NCBI GenBank assembly: GCA_010279815.1
Contig: QEOQ01000503.1
Span: 244,260-308,259, forward strand
Reading direction: 5' to 3'
DNA: 64,000 nt
Source of the DNA: Brachionus plicatilis
Taxonomy: Eukaryota > Rotifera > Eurotatoria > Ploima > Brachionidae
Position 1 is the stretch's first letter; the number at the start of each line of letters is the position of its first letter. This document shows positions 33,318 to 44,963 of the stretch, one piece after another. Below the pieces are notes generated by a model that saw nothing but the letters and a program-made list of their open reading frames with translations, was not told the DNA's origin and made no database searches. The translations under genes and the position numbers were made by a program.

Positions 33318-33905
33318 AATTCATAGAATTTTTTTTTCATAGAAAACTTAAGTCATAGAAAAATAATTGATAGAATACCTTTATTAATTATTCATAGAAA
33401 AAAAATTCGTAGAAAAGATTGTCATAGAATAAAATTACATAGAATTAATTTAAAGCCAATTGATTAATTAATAAAAAAATAAAATAAAATGTTTATCAAT
33501 TATCTAATTTTGACAACTAAGCAACAATTTTTTTTCTCGACCTATTGATGTTATAGACACGTATTCTTTGATTTTATTTTTAACTTAGATGCTGCTAAGT
33601 TACTAACATTATAGCTTTTGTTTGATCTAAGCCTATTAATAATTGGTGAGTTCAAATTCATTTTACAATTTCAAGTGTTTGCAATATATATTTGAAGTGA
33701 GAAAATCATAAAAGAGAAATATTCTATTAAAAAAAAACTATGAGTTGATTTCTATGAGAATTGTTTTCTATAAGTTATATTCTATGAAAAAAAATACTAC
33801 GAGTTTAATTCTATGAGAATTTTTTTCTATGAAAACATCATTCTATGATTTTTGTCTTCTATGAGTTTACATTCTATGAATATTGTTTTCTATGAGATGT
33901 CACTT
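33318..33905. repeat. Foldback element with CATAGAA / TTCTATGA arrays (large copy)
   Basis: At least seven CATAGAA-type motifs (33318-33445, for example TCATAGAAAA, CATAGAATT) face at least nine TTCTATGA-type motifs (33745-33900). The central 300 bp is AT-rich. The smaller relative is at 7365-7750. No ORF. The clustered motifs resemble subterminal transposase-binding repeats, which is inference. Confidence 0.55.
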
Positions 33906-34395
33906 CATCACAAAAATTAGAATAAAGTTTAATTTTTAATTTTTTTTAATTTCGAATTTAACTCTACAATTTTTTAAGTTTATTGCAAAATAAATTCGAA
34001 ATTATTCTAAGAATAAAATCAAAGTTTTGCGCCTACTCTTAGTTTAAAGTCAGACGTCAAGTTTTATTCTTAAAAAAAAATAAAAAAATTTTATATCATG
34101 TTTTCGATGGTATTAGTTCCGTATAAAATAAACCCAAATTTAGACATAGTTCCAAGAGTAATGGTCACGAGTTTACGGTATTTTTTGGATCAAAATGATC
34201 TTAAAAAGGAAAAAGGAAAAATAAAAAATTACTCATTTCAATTTGGTCTTCTCTCGGCTGTTCTACTCTGGCATAATGTCTATTCCATTTATATTCGCTT
34301 TTTGGCTGAAAAAAAAAAATATTTAAAAAATCTAAAAATGTATTCATTTTTTAAATGGCGCAAGCATTTTAGGCATAAATTAAACAACTAACTGA

Positions 34396-35283
34396 AGCAT
34401 GAATACCTTGTAAGTTTTGTTAATGGCAGCCTCGAAAGCACTGTCGAACTCAAGCACGCCCAGAGCAATCAAATCACTGAGCACCTGTTGCACATAGAAG
34501 TTGGCCTCTTGCCTTTTGGACAAATAGTCATCGTTTTTGAGACTCGACTGGGACTTTTTGAGCTCAATGTCGTCACAGTTGTTCATAGCAGCCTTGTAGC
34601 TCTCACTGTTGAGCTTGCGCGGCTCATTCGTAGATATGTACGTGATCTCGTCTGTCTCGAGGTTTTGCGTGTAGCTGTACTCAATTATGAAGCTTGTTGC
34701 CGAATTTGTGGCCGAAGTTGAGAGCGAGCTCGCTTCGTTGCGAAACACGGACGACGAATCCTTTAGGTGCTCGTCGAAAGAGAGCAGGAGCCAGTCTTCG
34801 AGGATGGTGCCTTGAAAAGAGCACGGGTTGCAGAACTCCAGCGAGTACGGTATGTGGCTTGGCCGCTTCAGTTTGCGCGTAAAGTCTACGGACAACGGAA
34901 TTGAATAGTTGGGACTCGAGTCCATTTTGTGCGCGCACAGAGTTGGGTTCTTGGCGATAGGTTGGAGAGGTCGTGTAGTGGTCGAGGTTGGTTTGGGCTC
35001 GTGTAGCGGTTTGTACAAGCGGGAGTAATAGTGATTTGTCAAGGCGGCTGGGTTTGGCAAGTCGGTGTCGTCTAGTTTGACCAAGTCAAAGTTGTTGAAC
35101 GATTTTGACCAATATTCGAAGTTGTTGAAAATTGAGTTTGAATCAAGTGAAGCATTTGAGCATGATGACGTTTGGGACGAGGTGATGCTCGTCGTAGAAC
35201 AGCGATTGCTATCATTAATGTTTATAAGTAGGATGTTTTGATTTCGTTCGCAATTACTTGACGAAATTGTTTTTTCAATTAAA
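34396..35283 (-). CDS. Unrecognised exon (Ser-rich protein); possible 5' exon of the formin
   Basis: An open minus-strand frame of about 296 codons from the assembly gap to a donor AAG|GTATTC at 34395. It has balanced codons and clearly higher G+C than any other exon here. It encodes a Ser-rich start (STTSITSSQTSSCSNASLDS), then YWSKSFNNFDLVKLDDTDLP, KLKRPSHIPYSLEFCNPCSF, TILEDWLLLSFDEHL, and ends FYVQQVLSDLIALGVLEFDS. No family was recognised. Orientation and order allow it to be a 5' exon of the formin 6 kb downstream, but connecting exons were not found. The frame continues through the gap only because N is not read as stop. Confidence 0.45.
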
Positions 35284-35297
35284 TATTCATTTTCGAT

Positions 35298-35757
35298 NNN
35301 NNNNNNNNNNNNNNNNNNNNNNNNNNNNNNNNNNNNNNNNNNNNNNNNNNNNNNNNNNNNNNNNNNNNNNNNNNNNNNNNNNNNNNNNNNNNNNNNNNNN
35401 NNNNNNNNNNNNNNNNNNNNNNNNNNNNNNNNNNNNNNNNNNNNNNNNNNNNNNNNNNNNNNNNNNNNNNNNNNNNNNNNNNNNNNNNNNNNNNNNNNNN
35501 NNNNNNNNNNNNNNNNNNNNNNNNNNNNNNNNNNNNNNNNNNNNNNNNNNNNNNNNNNNNNNNNNNNNNNNNNNNNNNNNNNNNNNNNNNNNNNNNNNNN
35601 NNNNNNNNNNNNNNNNNNNNNNNNNNNNNNNNNNNNNNNNNNNNNNNNNNNNNNNNNNNNNNNNNNNNNNNNNNNNNNNNNNNNNNNNNNNNNNNNNNNN
35701 NNNNNNNNNNNNNNNNNNNNNNNNNNNNNNNNNNNNNNNNNNNNNNNNNNNNNNNNN
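35298..35757. other. Assembly gap (460 N)
   Basis: An unbroken run of N. It interrupts the 5' side of the exon at 34396-35283. Sequence right of it (35758-35950) is A/T homopolymer-rich and does not look coding. Confidence 0.99.
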
Positions 35758-36002
35758 GAAAAAAAAAAATCCCAAAATTTCTTGAAAAAAATACAATTTT
35801 CATAAAAAAAATTTTTTTCGAATTTTTGAAAAAGTAAAAAAATAAAATTCGATTGAATTTTTTGACGAAAATTGTCATAAATTTCGGTAAATTTTTGTAA
35901 AAAAGGTGAAAAATGGTAAAAATTCAACAAAAAAGGAAAAATGGATTTTTATCATTATATTCTATTTATTTTTTACAAATTATGAAAATAAATATTTTAA
36001 TA

Positions 36003-36158
36003 TTATTTACAAAACAGATTTTTTTTTCTAGCGTTTTTTGTTTTTAAGATGTTTGCTGCCTTGTCCCAAGCTTCTTTGAATGTGGATCCTTTTGGAATGA
36101 ATTTCACATTTATTAGTTTTCCCAGATCGGTATTTGAAAATATTAAGTACGAACACAT
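36003..36158 (-). CDS. Short ORF or terminal exon, unrecognised
   Basis: 51 codons ending at TAA (36003). Its composition is protein-like (DLGKLINVKFIPKGSTFKEA, WDKAANILKTKNARKKN) and stands out from the flanks, which are almost pure A/T. It could be a last exon or an element fragment. No upstream splice partner was identified. Confidence 0.3.
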   Translation of the reverse strand: MCSYLIFSNTDLGKLINVKFIPKGSTFKEAWDKAANILKTKNARKKNLFCK

Positions 36159-38287
36159 TAAATTTTTTTAATGAATACAAAAATTATCAAAAATCATATA
36201 CATAGAGCTGTATTAAAAAAGATATCCAATCAGAATTTAGTGATCTAAGATATTTTTAATAAATAAAAAATTAAAATTTTTAAAAATTGTTTTCACTTTT
36301 TAAGATGATTTATATATTTTTATTAAAATATTTATCTTCATAACTAACCTTACCTTTATAATTTGGGGCAGTATATAAATTGTTTAAATTTCGAGATTTC
36401 TATTCGAGATCTTAGAAATTTCTAAGAAATAAATTTTCTTTGCTTTTAAAAATGTGACCTAATAGATAATTTTTCTAATTTTTAAAATCCTTAAAATACA
36501 TTCTTGAAAATAACTTAAATACTCTATTTTGAAATTTAAAAAAATTAAGAAAATTTGTTACATAAATTATATTTTTTTCAAAATAATTTAATTTTATTGA
36601 ATCGGAAAAAATAAGTGGTAGTGCTTGTTCAGACAGAAGCAAAATTCTTAGAGCTTTTATGATGGTTCCGTTGAAAAGCCTATTCAATTTTGAATAAAAT
36701 AGTCATAATACGACTCTGAACAGTATTGTGTTTCGGCCAAATAATATGGATCCGTTTTTTATCTAAAAACAACGCTTAAAAATTAATAAATGTATTTTTA
36801 ATTAATTTTTAATTAACATTATGAATATTCGATTTTTTTAGAAATAAAAAATTCTAAGTTTTTACTAATATAGACAAAATTTTCTCGTGTTGTAAATTAA
36901 AAAGACTTAATGAAATAAAAAATAAAATAACCTAGCTCTAGAGTTCAAGTCAAAGTTAAAAGGGAATTTTTAGAATTTTATTTTTTTGAAATTTTTTTAG
37001 TAAAACTTAAACGTTTTGAAATTTTTAAAATTTTTTTTTTAAAATTGAATGGAACAAGTGAGCGAAGCACTTTATGGGATTTGAAGTGTCTTGGCGGTGG
37101 TGAAGTTTGAAGTCAAAAATAAAAAATAAGTTAAAAAAAAACTTAACATTTAATACTGTTTATAAATATATTCTATCTATTCTTCTAAATACAAAGATGC
37201 TTTGTTTAGGTTTAAAAAATTACGTTAAAAATATTAAAAATTTAATTTAAAAAAATTACTAATAATTTAAAAAAATTGATTTTTTTAAAAGAATCTAGTT
37301 TGTCTTAATTTCAAAAGCGTTAAACATTCACACAAATCACCGCCTTAAAATTTGCAATTTAATCACCTTTTCAATAAAGCAAGTTTAGTACAATTTTCAC
37401 ATTTTATTTTCATAAAAAATTGATTTTTTTTTAACAATTATTTTTGGAGAAATATCATCTTATATATTGTCACAATTTTCTAAATAATATTTAAATTAGA
37501 ACAAAGTTTTTTAAACAATTTAAAGAAATCGCCTAAACTATTTTGTACGCTTGTTTAATCCCTTCATTTTCCTCTCTTTTTCTTCAGTTGAAGAATATTT
37601 CTTATTAAAGGAAGAATAAAGAAAAACGATTGTACTGTATTTACGAAAGCCATTGTTGCAATACAAAGAAAGTAATCAATCAATATAAAGCATCATTTAG
37701 TTATGACTTAGCTTTTTCTACCCTTTTTAAAAGAATTTCTGAAAATTATCAAAGACTTGGCCTCTGCAAAGATCCAACACTCTGACTTGGCAAATTTTAA
37801 AAAAATAAAATTTTAGAATGGTTCTGTTGAAAGCTAACTTAATAATTATAGAAAAATTTTTATTTATATTAAAATTATACTTTCTCTCAAAATTTTAATA
37901 TTTTTTTAAATAATAATAATACAAAGCTACTACATGTCTGCTTGCGAAGATACTACTAAAACGATATCTTTAGTTAATAGCTAGATGTACAAACGACCAG
38001 GAATCTATAAAACGTTAGATGAGATTTTTATATTTTTATAAATAAGATAGATGGAATAGATAATTGTTTATTTTGTTTTGTTGAATTTGAAAAAAATTTA
38101 AGTTAAAACTGATTGATCAGTCAATGTATCTAGAAATAAAAACAAATTCGGACATAAAAAAAATTGACAGAAAAAATCAAGGAAATTTTTCAAATTTTAT
38201 TTTAATTAAAAAGTAAATTAACAATAAAAACTAAAGACAAAAACAATCATATGTTGTTTTAAAAGTGAGATTGGGTATCATATGGAT
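36159..38287. other. Intergenic, no feature seen
   Basis: AT-rich DNA between the short ORF and the La stop codon. The 70-codon frame at 36475-36687 is low-complexity. No repeat shared with the rest of the window was noticed. Confidence 0.5.
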
Positions 38288-39385
38288 TTAGGCATCCTCA
38301 GTTTTTAATTTTTTATTATTATCTCCTTCAAGAGTGGTTTTTTCATTTTCGTTTTCGTTTTTGTCATCATTCAACGAACGCTTATTTTTATTCCATCCTT
38401 TGCGATCATTTTTTTGTTTTCGACCACCTTTGAATGATCTGTTTTTGGATGCTGACAACCGCTTGATTATTTCCTTCCAATAATTTAGCTCTTCCTCACC
38501 CTCAAGAACTCTTAATTCAAGCACTCGGTCTTTCATTTTAATTTCATCAGCTTTTTCCAAAACTTCCTTGGCTTTATTTTCTTCAGAAAATCTTACATAG
38601 CCTTCGATTTGACCTTTGTTATAGTCCGAATATTTAACCTTTCCAAAATTGTCAAACACTTCTTTGAGAGATTCGCGGGTAGCATCTTCAGGTAGATTTT
38701 TAACATGCAAAATGGCCCCCGAAATTTGCTGTTCTTTCAGATACGCTTCCTCAGCTTCTTGTTGTTGTTTAAATTTTTCTAGTTTTTGCTGCTCTTTTTT
38801 TGCTTTATTCTCTTTGATTTTTTCGATTTTTGGAGCCTTACGCTTCAAGTAATCTTCCTGTAGCTCTTTTGTGAGCGTTTGGTCATTGTGCTTTAACTCT
38901 TCCAATTCCATGAACTTACTCATTTGTTCTTGGGTTTCGAATGTGACAAAAACGCTTCCTTTGAATTGTCTTGTTGCTGGAAATCGCTTCATAAATATTT
39001 GAAGCACTTTGCCGTGCTGGTCAAAAAATGAATACAAATCGTCCAAAGTCATTTCTGGAGCGAAACCTTTGACATAGACAGTGTTTTGCTTCAAATTGGT
39101 TTCGAATTCACTCAAGTTTTCGGGCAATGGTTTGGCTCGACGAATTTTAAGATTTTCTTCGTCAATTTCAAGAAGATCGGAAGTCGAATTCTTCAGAGCA
39201 TCAATGATGACATTGTAGTCGGTGGTGAGCTGTTTCAAGCGGTTGAATTTTACCATTGTTTCAAGTGGAACCCATCCAGAGTCTTTTTGGGTCTCCTCTT
39301 GCAGAAACTTGTCCTTGCTAAGATTTATGTCACCAAAGTAGTACTCGATTTGTTTAACTATTTTTTCGCTTAATTCACTGGTCAT
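38288..39385 (-). CDS. SSB: La protein (La/SSB autoantigen homologue)
   Basis: A single exon of 365 residues. Residues 1-90 are the La motif (QIEYYFGDINLSKDKFL, GWVPLETMVKFNRLKQL). Residues 105-175 are RRM1 (TVYVKGFAPEMTLDDLYSFF, FKGSVFVTFET). A charged linker (KEQQKLEKFKQQQEAEEAY) leads to RRM2 at about 222-300 (AILHVKNLPEDATRESLKEV, EGYVRFS) with a following helix (ELNYWKEIIKRLSA). The tail is basic then acidic (KGGRKQKNDRKGWNKNKR) and probably carries the nuclear signal. La binds the UUU-OH 3' ends of new RNA polymerase III transcripts and protects them. It is slightly shorter than the vertebrate protein (about 408). Start codon: the first ATG, directly before the La motif. Confidence 0.95.
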   Translation of the reverse strand: MTSELSEKIVKQIEYYFGDINLSKDKFLQEETQKDSGWVPLETMVKFNRLKQLTTDYNVIIDALKNSTSDLLEIDEENLKIRRAKPLPENLSEFETNLKQNTVYVKGFAPEMTLDDLYSFFDQHGKVLQIFMKRFPATRQFKGSVFVTFETQEQMSKFMELEELKHNDQTLTKELQEDYLKRKAPKIEKIKENKAKKEQQKLEKFKQQQEAEEAYLKEQQISGAILHVKNLPEDATRESLKEVFDNFGKVKYSDYNKGQIEGYVRFSEENKAKEVLEKADEIKMKDRVLELRVLEGEEELNYWKEIIKRLSASKNRSFKGGRKQKNDRKGWNKNKRSLNDDKNENENEKTTLEGDNNKKLKTEDA

Positions 39386-42230
39386 TTTTCGTAGAATAAA
39401 TCGTTGAACTTTTTGATATAGAAGTTGATTTTATTCAAATTTCTTTTTTCGTTTAAATATTTTTAAATTAATTTTTCTTTTTAAAGCCATGTGCGAACCC
39501 TTATTTTTCATGTATATGATGAATAAGTAAAGAAAAAAGGAGGAAAAATTAAAAATTTTGCACAAAAAAACTAAGTAGATTTATTAGTCTTATTTTTAAC
39601 TCAAATCTTTTTAAATATAACTTTAATTTATTTTAGTTTTGCTAATTGTAAATTTTTAAAATATGTGCATTTATTTTAAATTATTAATAAATCAGCTTCT
39701 GTATTAAACTGCTCTGGTCTTATGTGCTGAGTTCAAGCTAAAAAAAACCGCGATGATACTGCACTTGATATGTGTATGTGCTGAAAAAAATCTAGGCTCA
39801 TTCTGTTGGAACGGATATTGGATAAAAATATAAACAAATACTGTTACAACTGTTTCGTCAGAAATCTGGATTAGAAATTTTTAATTAATTTTTATTTCAA
39901 TTAAAGATTATTAAAAAATCTTATATAAGGCTATAAGCTATTAAGCTTAAAGCAGTTAATTGTTTAAAAATTTAAAAAAAGAATTTAAAATGTAAATTAA
40001 AAGTAAAATAATAATAATTAAAAGTAAAATAATAATAATTAAAAGTAAAAAAAAAATAAATTAAAATGTAAAATTAAATTTTACTAACTTATAAAAATTT
40101 GATCAATATTTAGATTTAGATATTTTTTAACATTACTAAATATGTTTTAAGAATTTTATGTTATTTTTTTTTTTTAATTTTTTAAGCAGTGGTGATGTTT
40201 GGATCAAAAACTGTTTTATTTAATTGAACACCAATTTTATTTAAATTATTTACAGATTTTTTAAAAATAAATGTTTAACAATTTTTAAGACAACTTGTTA
40301 CAAGTAAACAAAAGCAAAAAGTTTAAAAAATTTTTATATTTTGAAGTAAATATCTAATATTGATATTTTTGGCTTATGAAATTTTTTAATTTATTTTATC
40401 TTTGTTTTTGCTCTTTTCAATCTCATCAAAGAGTATTTACTTTATTTTGGAAAAAAATTAAAAAAAATTTGAACAAGTTTTTTGCCATCAAGATCGTATA
40501 AGTTATTTGAAAGCTAAAACTTTTCATACTGTGTATTTTTTAAACAATAAAAAATTATTGACTTAAGAATGATTAGTGAATGGTATTACATGAATTTCTA
40601 ATTCATATTAACCTCATACGACTCAACTCATATCGTTATTCTCGTCTCTTTGCTTGCTTAATATATTTTTATGGCTTTAACAAGAAATTTAAAATTTAAA
40701 GTATTCGTGAAAACTTATTGCTTTTTTAAATATACATTACAGAGAATTAATCAAAGTATTCTGGAATACAAAAAAGTAAAAACTCAAATTCTTTGTTATT
40801 CAAAAAATATTTTCAATTAAGGTGATTTTCTTTTCAAAAATTAAAAAAAATTTGAATAAATTTATGCTTATTTTAAAAATTTCTAAATAATTCTAAAATG
40901 GAAATACATCTCAAAGCACAAAAATTACAGAAAAAGAGGTTTCAAACAGAGTTGAAAACACTTGTTTGATGCCATTGAATTGTTAATAATGCATTAAATG
41001 AATTCGAGAAAAATAAGAATAAAATTTTTGATTCAAAATTCAAAAAGCAATTTTCATGTAATCATATATTATAATTTTCGTTTATATTAAAGTACTAATT
41101 CTTTCAATAAATATTATCTTATTTTATGGAAAATTCTTCAAATTAAAAATTCATTTCGTTTTCTAATTATTAATTAATGTAATAAAAGCATGAAAAATTT
41201 AAAAAATTTTACTTTCATTTTTAAATTGCTCTTAGTAAACTTAAAATTGAAAATAAAGTGTTTTTCCAGTGCTTTTCTGATCTTGGTTATTTTAGAATGC
41301 ATTACATAATATTTTTAAAATTAAACGTAAATTAAGGGCAATTTAAGCAATTTTTACAAAATTTAAAAATAAATATTGATTGTTCTCAAATTTTTAGTTG
41401 TTAAGGTTAATCAACAGGTTAGATCTATTGTCATATAAGACTGATTAAATCTTCATTTTTTTTACTAATAAAATAAAAAAAATTTATTATTTAAAAATTT
41501 TTTAAATGAAAAAATTACACATTGATAAATTTATGTCAATTTTTTTTAATCATTTTTCGAAGTCTATATAAATCAATATTGATATTATTGTTAATTTAAA
41601 ACTTGAATGTTGCATAATTTAACTTCGATCTCCTGATCACAAAGCCATTTATCCTATCAAATTTTAATAAAAAGATCAATACTTTTTTTTGTTCTTAAAA
41701 TTTAAGTAGGTTATTTTGGAAAATAAACATGCCGGACTAAAAATAAGAGAAAAAAATGAAATAGAACTTTTTCATTTAATTATGGTCTTTTCAAACTTGA
41801 AAATTTCTAATTTTAAAATTATCTTTTGGTGTTTAAATTTTATGTCCTCAAAAAAATATTCCCATCTCTTATATTATTGGATATTTAGCTAAGGCATATC
41901 AAAAATCTGAAAACAATTATCCTACTGCAAATAAATTAAAGCTTTTTTTTAAATCATATTTGGGTTAAAGTTATTGTTCAGTTTTGTGTTATTCTATTTT
42001 TTGAAAGAAATAATTAATAAAATTACAACTTTAGTATATTTATTTTATAAATTCTTGATAATAAAATCTTTTACAATTTTTTATAATCTTTATAAAAAAT
42101 TAAAAAATCACAAGTCATTAATTATTTTTTTAAAATTTATTATTTAATAAGATAAGCTAATCACAATTTTGATTTTTTCAAAAATAAATTTTAAAACTAA
42201 GATCATATAAAATATTAAATTTTAAGTATT
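39386..42230. other. Intergenic; 21-bp tandem repeat, otherwise nothing seen
   Basis: 2.8 kb of AT-rich DNA. At 39998-40060 the unit AAAAGTAAAATAATAATAATT repeats about 2.5 times. No exon or mobile element was recognised. Confidence 0.5.
39998..40060 (+). repeat. 21-bp tandem repeat
   Basis: Unit AAAAGTAAAATAATAATAATT, two complete copies and a partial third that decays into poly-A. Confidence 0.75.
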
Positions 42231-42656
42231 TTATAACTTTGAAAAGTCGTATTCTCCTTTTCCATTTCCAAGATCTTTAGCAACACCGCATACTTTAAAA
42301 TAAGAGCCCGAAAACAGAATACTTTCGACGGGAATTGGAGATGGTTGAGTACAGTCATTGTAAGGTGGATATAAGTCTAGCGACAATCTCTCGCCTTTGG
42401 AGGCCTTAATTGATGAGCCACATGATCGAAAGATAGCACCACCAGGCTTTCCGTTCTTATCATAAACTTCAATTGCTCTTACGCAAACATCTGCACCCTC
42501 TGGGCATGTTATCACTTTTACGGTGCTTGCATTGAATGAGTCTTCATGACAATTTCTGTCACCGGCAGTACTCGAACAAGAATAACAATCTAAACTCTTG
42601 CTTTGGGCTATAAAATTTAATGTCAAAACTAAACCAAAAATAAGTGATATATGCAT
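42231..42656 (-). CDS. Secreted Ly6/three-finger-like protein
   Basis: 141 residues in one exon. A signal peptide (ISLIFGLVLTLNFIAQSKS) is followed by LDCYSCSS, NCHEDSF, ITCPEGADVCVRAIEVY, FRSCGSS, YNDCTQ and FKVCGV. The LxCYxC start directly after the signal peptide and the spacing of ten cysteines match Ly6/uPAR (LU) domains of the quiver type. The usual final Cys-Asn is changed: DLGN stands where DLCN is expected. No GPI-type hydrophobic tail is visible, so it is probably secreted. LU proteins commonly modulate receptors or channels; the target here is unknown. Confidence 0.7.
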   Translation of the reverse strand: MHISLIFGLVLTLNFIAQSKSLDCYSCSSTAGDRNCHEDSFNASTVKVITCPEGADVCVRAIEVYDKNGKPGGAIFRSCGSSIKASKGERLSLDLYPPYNDCTQPSPIPVESILFSGSYFKVCGVAKDLGNGKGEYDFSKL

Positions 42657-44265
42657 TTTTTTGAACTCTAAAAAAATCGATTTAAAATTTTAAATTGTAT
42701 GAAAAAAGATTTTTCATTGTGAAAGTATATTTTTTTAAATAATTTTAGAAAAATTAATGTAATCAAAAACACAAATAAAATATCGTAGACGTTTAATAAA
42801 ATTTAAAAATTTTAATTGAAGGAGTCAAAATTTAAGATAGTCCTCCACAAATATTAGAAAAAAAATAAAATATTTTAAATATCAGTTAATGACAAAAAAA
42901 AAGTAGTTATTATAGTGACGGTTTAAAAAATTGCATAAAATCAAAATAAATCTTTAAAATTTCACCTGAAACAAACTTGAAAAAATTTTCTAAGAATTAC
43001 ACAATTTTTGGCAAAATAATCAAATATGCTTCATATTTATACGGCTTTAATTCAAGTTGTTTCTCTAAATTTACTTTTTCGTGTTGAGATATTTACCTAA
43101 AAATATTGAAAATTTCAAATTCTTGTTAATTATGTGGTTATTAAATCAAATAACGAAAATAAAAAACGAAAGAAATATAAAGAATAAATTAAATATTTCA
43201 TTATTGGCTAACAAAAAATAGAATACCCAGTAGACGATTTGTATGTAGCACTGATTCTTTCAAAGAATATTAAGCTCGTGATTTTTTATTCTTAAAAAAT
43301 CAAATTTGTTTTGCGTGTCACAAAATCTTGAATTAGGTTACATAACTGATTTAAATAATCCAGAGATTTTTTCAAAGCGAGGCCAAACTCTAATAATTAC
43401 ATCGAGCTTTATTTTGCTTGTTTAAAATCGATTTTAAAATTTTATGTTTCAGTTACCCAGGGAAACTTTTTATTTTTGAAAGGAAAAGGAAAAAATATAA
43501 AAAAAAACTATTTATTTAAAATTTTTCATAAATATATTTGAAGCTTGTAAAATACAATAGTAAAAAAAATCCATTTTGAAGCCAAATCACTGAATGAATG
43601 ATACCATAGCTTTGAATTCTAATTTTAATTATTATTTTACATAAATTTGTTCAGAATATGTAGATTTTAATAAAAAAATTTCGAAAATGATGACAAATTA
43701 TAACTAGATCTCTGTAATTATAATTTGACAAAAATCTAACAAATCATTAGAAAATTATAACTTGAATAGTTTTGAAAAAGATATTTCAAACTATCCTTCA
43801 GAGGTAGTTGATTACAAAATAAAGCTCTAAATTATGCTTTTAATTTTCAAATATTTAATTAATTGCTAGAGGTGTTATTTTAATTCAGACAGATTTTAAT
43901 TCTTTTTTATGAGAACAAATTAATTTTGCGATAATATTATTATTTTATAAACAATCAGATTTTAAATAAACTTATTTTCTTATCAAAATCCAATGATTCA
44001 AATTAATTTCATTTTTTTTCAACCTGAGCATAATAATAAAAAATTACAAATAGGTATAAATTTTTTTTGACATAATATTAAGAAATTGGTTACAAGATCC
44101 AATAGTTTAAAGTGTTCATTATTTTTGCTTTGCTAAATTTTTTCTTGTTTTCGTCATCGTTTAAAAATATTTTATTTATGAAAAACTGACTGCTTAACAT
44201 ACCTGAAATTTAAATTTAAAATCAAGATAATTCACAGCTAAAATTAATGAAGAGATTAAAAAAAA
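42657..44265. other. Intergenic between divergent genes, nothing seen
   Basis: 1.6 kb of AT-rich DNA between the starts of the Ly6-like gene (minus) and the mucin-like gene (plus), so it holds both promoters. No motif stands out. Confidence 0.5.
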
Positions 44266-44949
44266 ATGATAAAATTTAGAATTTTGTTTTTATGCATTTT
44301 TATAGTAGAAAATTCTCTAAACATGTCAACATCGGATTTGAATTCTCCCTCGACAGATTTCTTTCAGACAAGTTCTTCTGATACATTAACAGCTTCTATA
44401 GAAAATATCCAAGCTTCAATCGAAACATCAACTTTAACAAATAAACCTTCCGAGCTTCCCATGACAGATTATACCGGATCTGAAATTGTACAAACTATGA
44501 CCGAGAGTTTAGTCACCACAATTTTACAAACAAAAGAAACATCAACTTTCCAATCAGTAATTCCTAATGTTAGTACTAGTACAGCTATTTCATTTACAAC
44601 GTCGACTATTCAAAATAATACTTCAAGAGTTGTTGGCATTCTAGTAACCTTTGGTTTAATTGGAATTTTTATAGTTCTTGGGTTTTTGTTTTATGTATGG
44701 CGAAAGACAAAGCTTGAAGAGAACAAATATGTAACATTAGCCGATCGTTTGAATGCTCAATCGTCTAGGCCACCATCACCTAATGTCGCTAACATGAATG
44801 AAGATATGTTCGTTAATAACCTAGCTAGTGAAACAGTTTTTTCAAATCCTGCTTTTAATCTACAGGAACGTCCTGGAAAAGATGATAACTTTAAATTTGA
44901 TTTTGATGATATCACAAATGAAAAAAGAAACAATGAATCTGATCTTTAA
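44266..44949 (+). CDS. Mucin-like single-pass membrane protein, unknown family
   Basis: 227 residues in one exon. It has an N-terminal signal peptide (KFRILFLCIFIVENS), a Ser/Thr-rich ectodomain (residues 20-118; about 40% S/T, likely O-glycosylated, with NTS and NVS N-glycosylation sites), one transmembrane helix at about 121-145 (GILVTFGLIGIFIVLGFLFY) with a WRKTK stop-transfer signal, and an 80-residue cytoplasmic tail. The tail holds SSRPPSP and FSNPAF motifs and an acidic DFDFDD-like end. An AATAAA lies at 44958, directly after the stop. The layout is that of a small type I cell-surface sialomucin. No enzyme or receptor domain. The only plus-strand host gene besides H2A. Confidence 0.6.
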   Translation: MIKFRILFLCIFIVENSLNMSTSDLNSPSTDFFQTSSSDTLTASIENIQASIETSTLTNKPSELPMTDYTGSEIVQTMTESLVTTILQTKETSTFQSVIPNVSTSTAISFTTSTIQNNTSRVVGILVTFGLIGIFIVLGFLFYVWRKTKLEENKYVTLADRLNAQSSRPPSPNVANMNEDMFVNNLASETVFSNPAFNLQERPGKDDNFKFDFDDITNEKRNNESDL

Positions 44950-44963
44950 ATTTTTCAATAAAG

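Noticed and set aside
33318..33905. Possible CRISPR array
   Set aside because: The CATAGAA motifs are too short and irregularly spaced, and the host is clearly a eukaryote.
34380..35930. A 516-codon minus-strand ORF through the gap
   Set aside because: It runs through 460 N, which are not read as stops, and its first 57 codons are A/T-rich low complexity. Only the part left of the gap is supported.
38649..39373. Two plus-strand ORFs opposite La
   Set aside because: Both are antisense to the La exon and show no domain.
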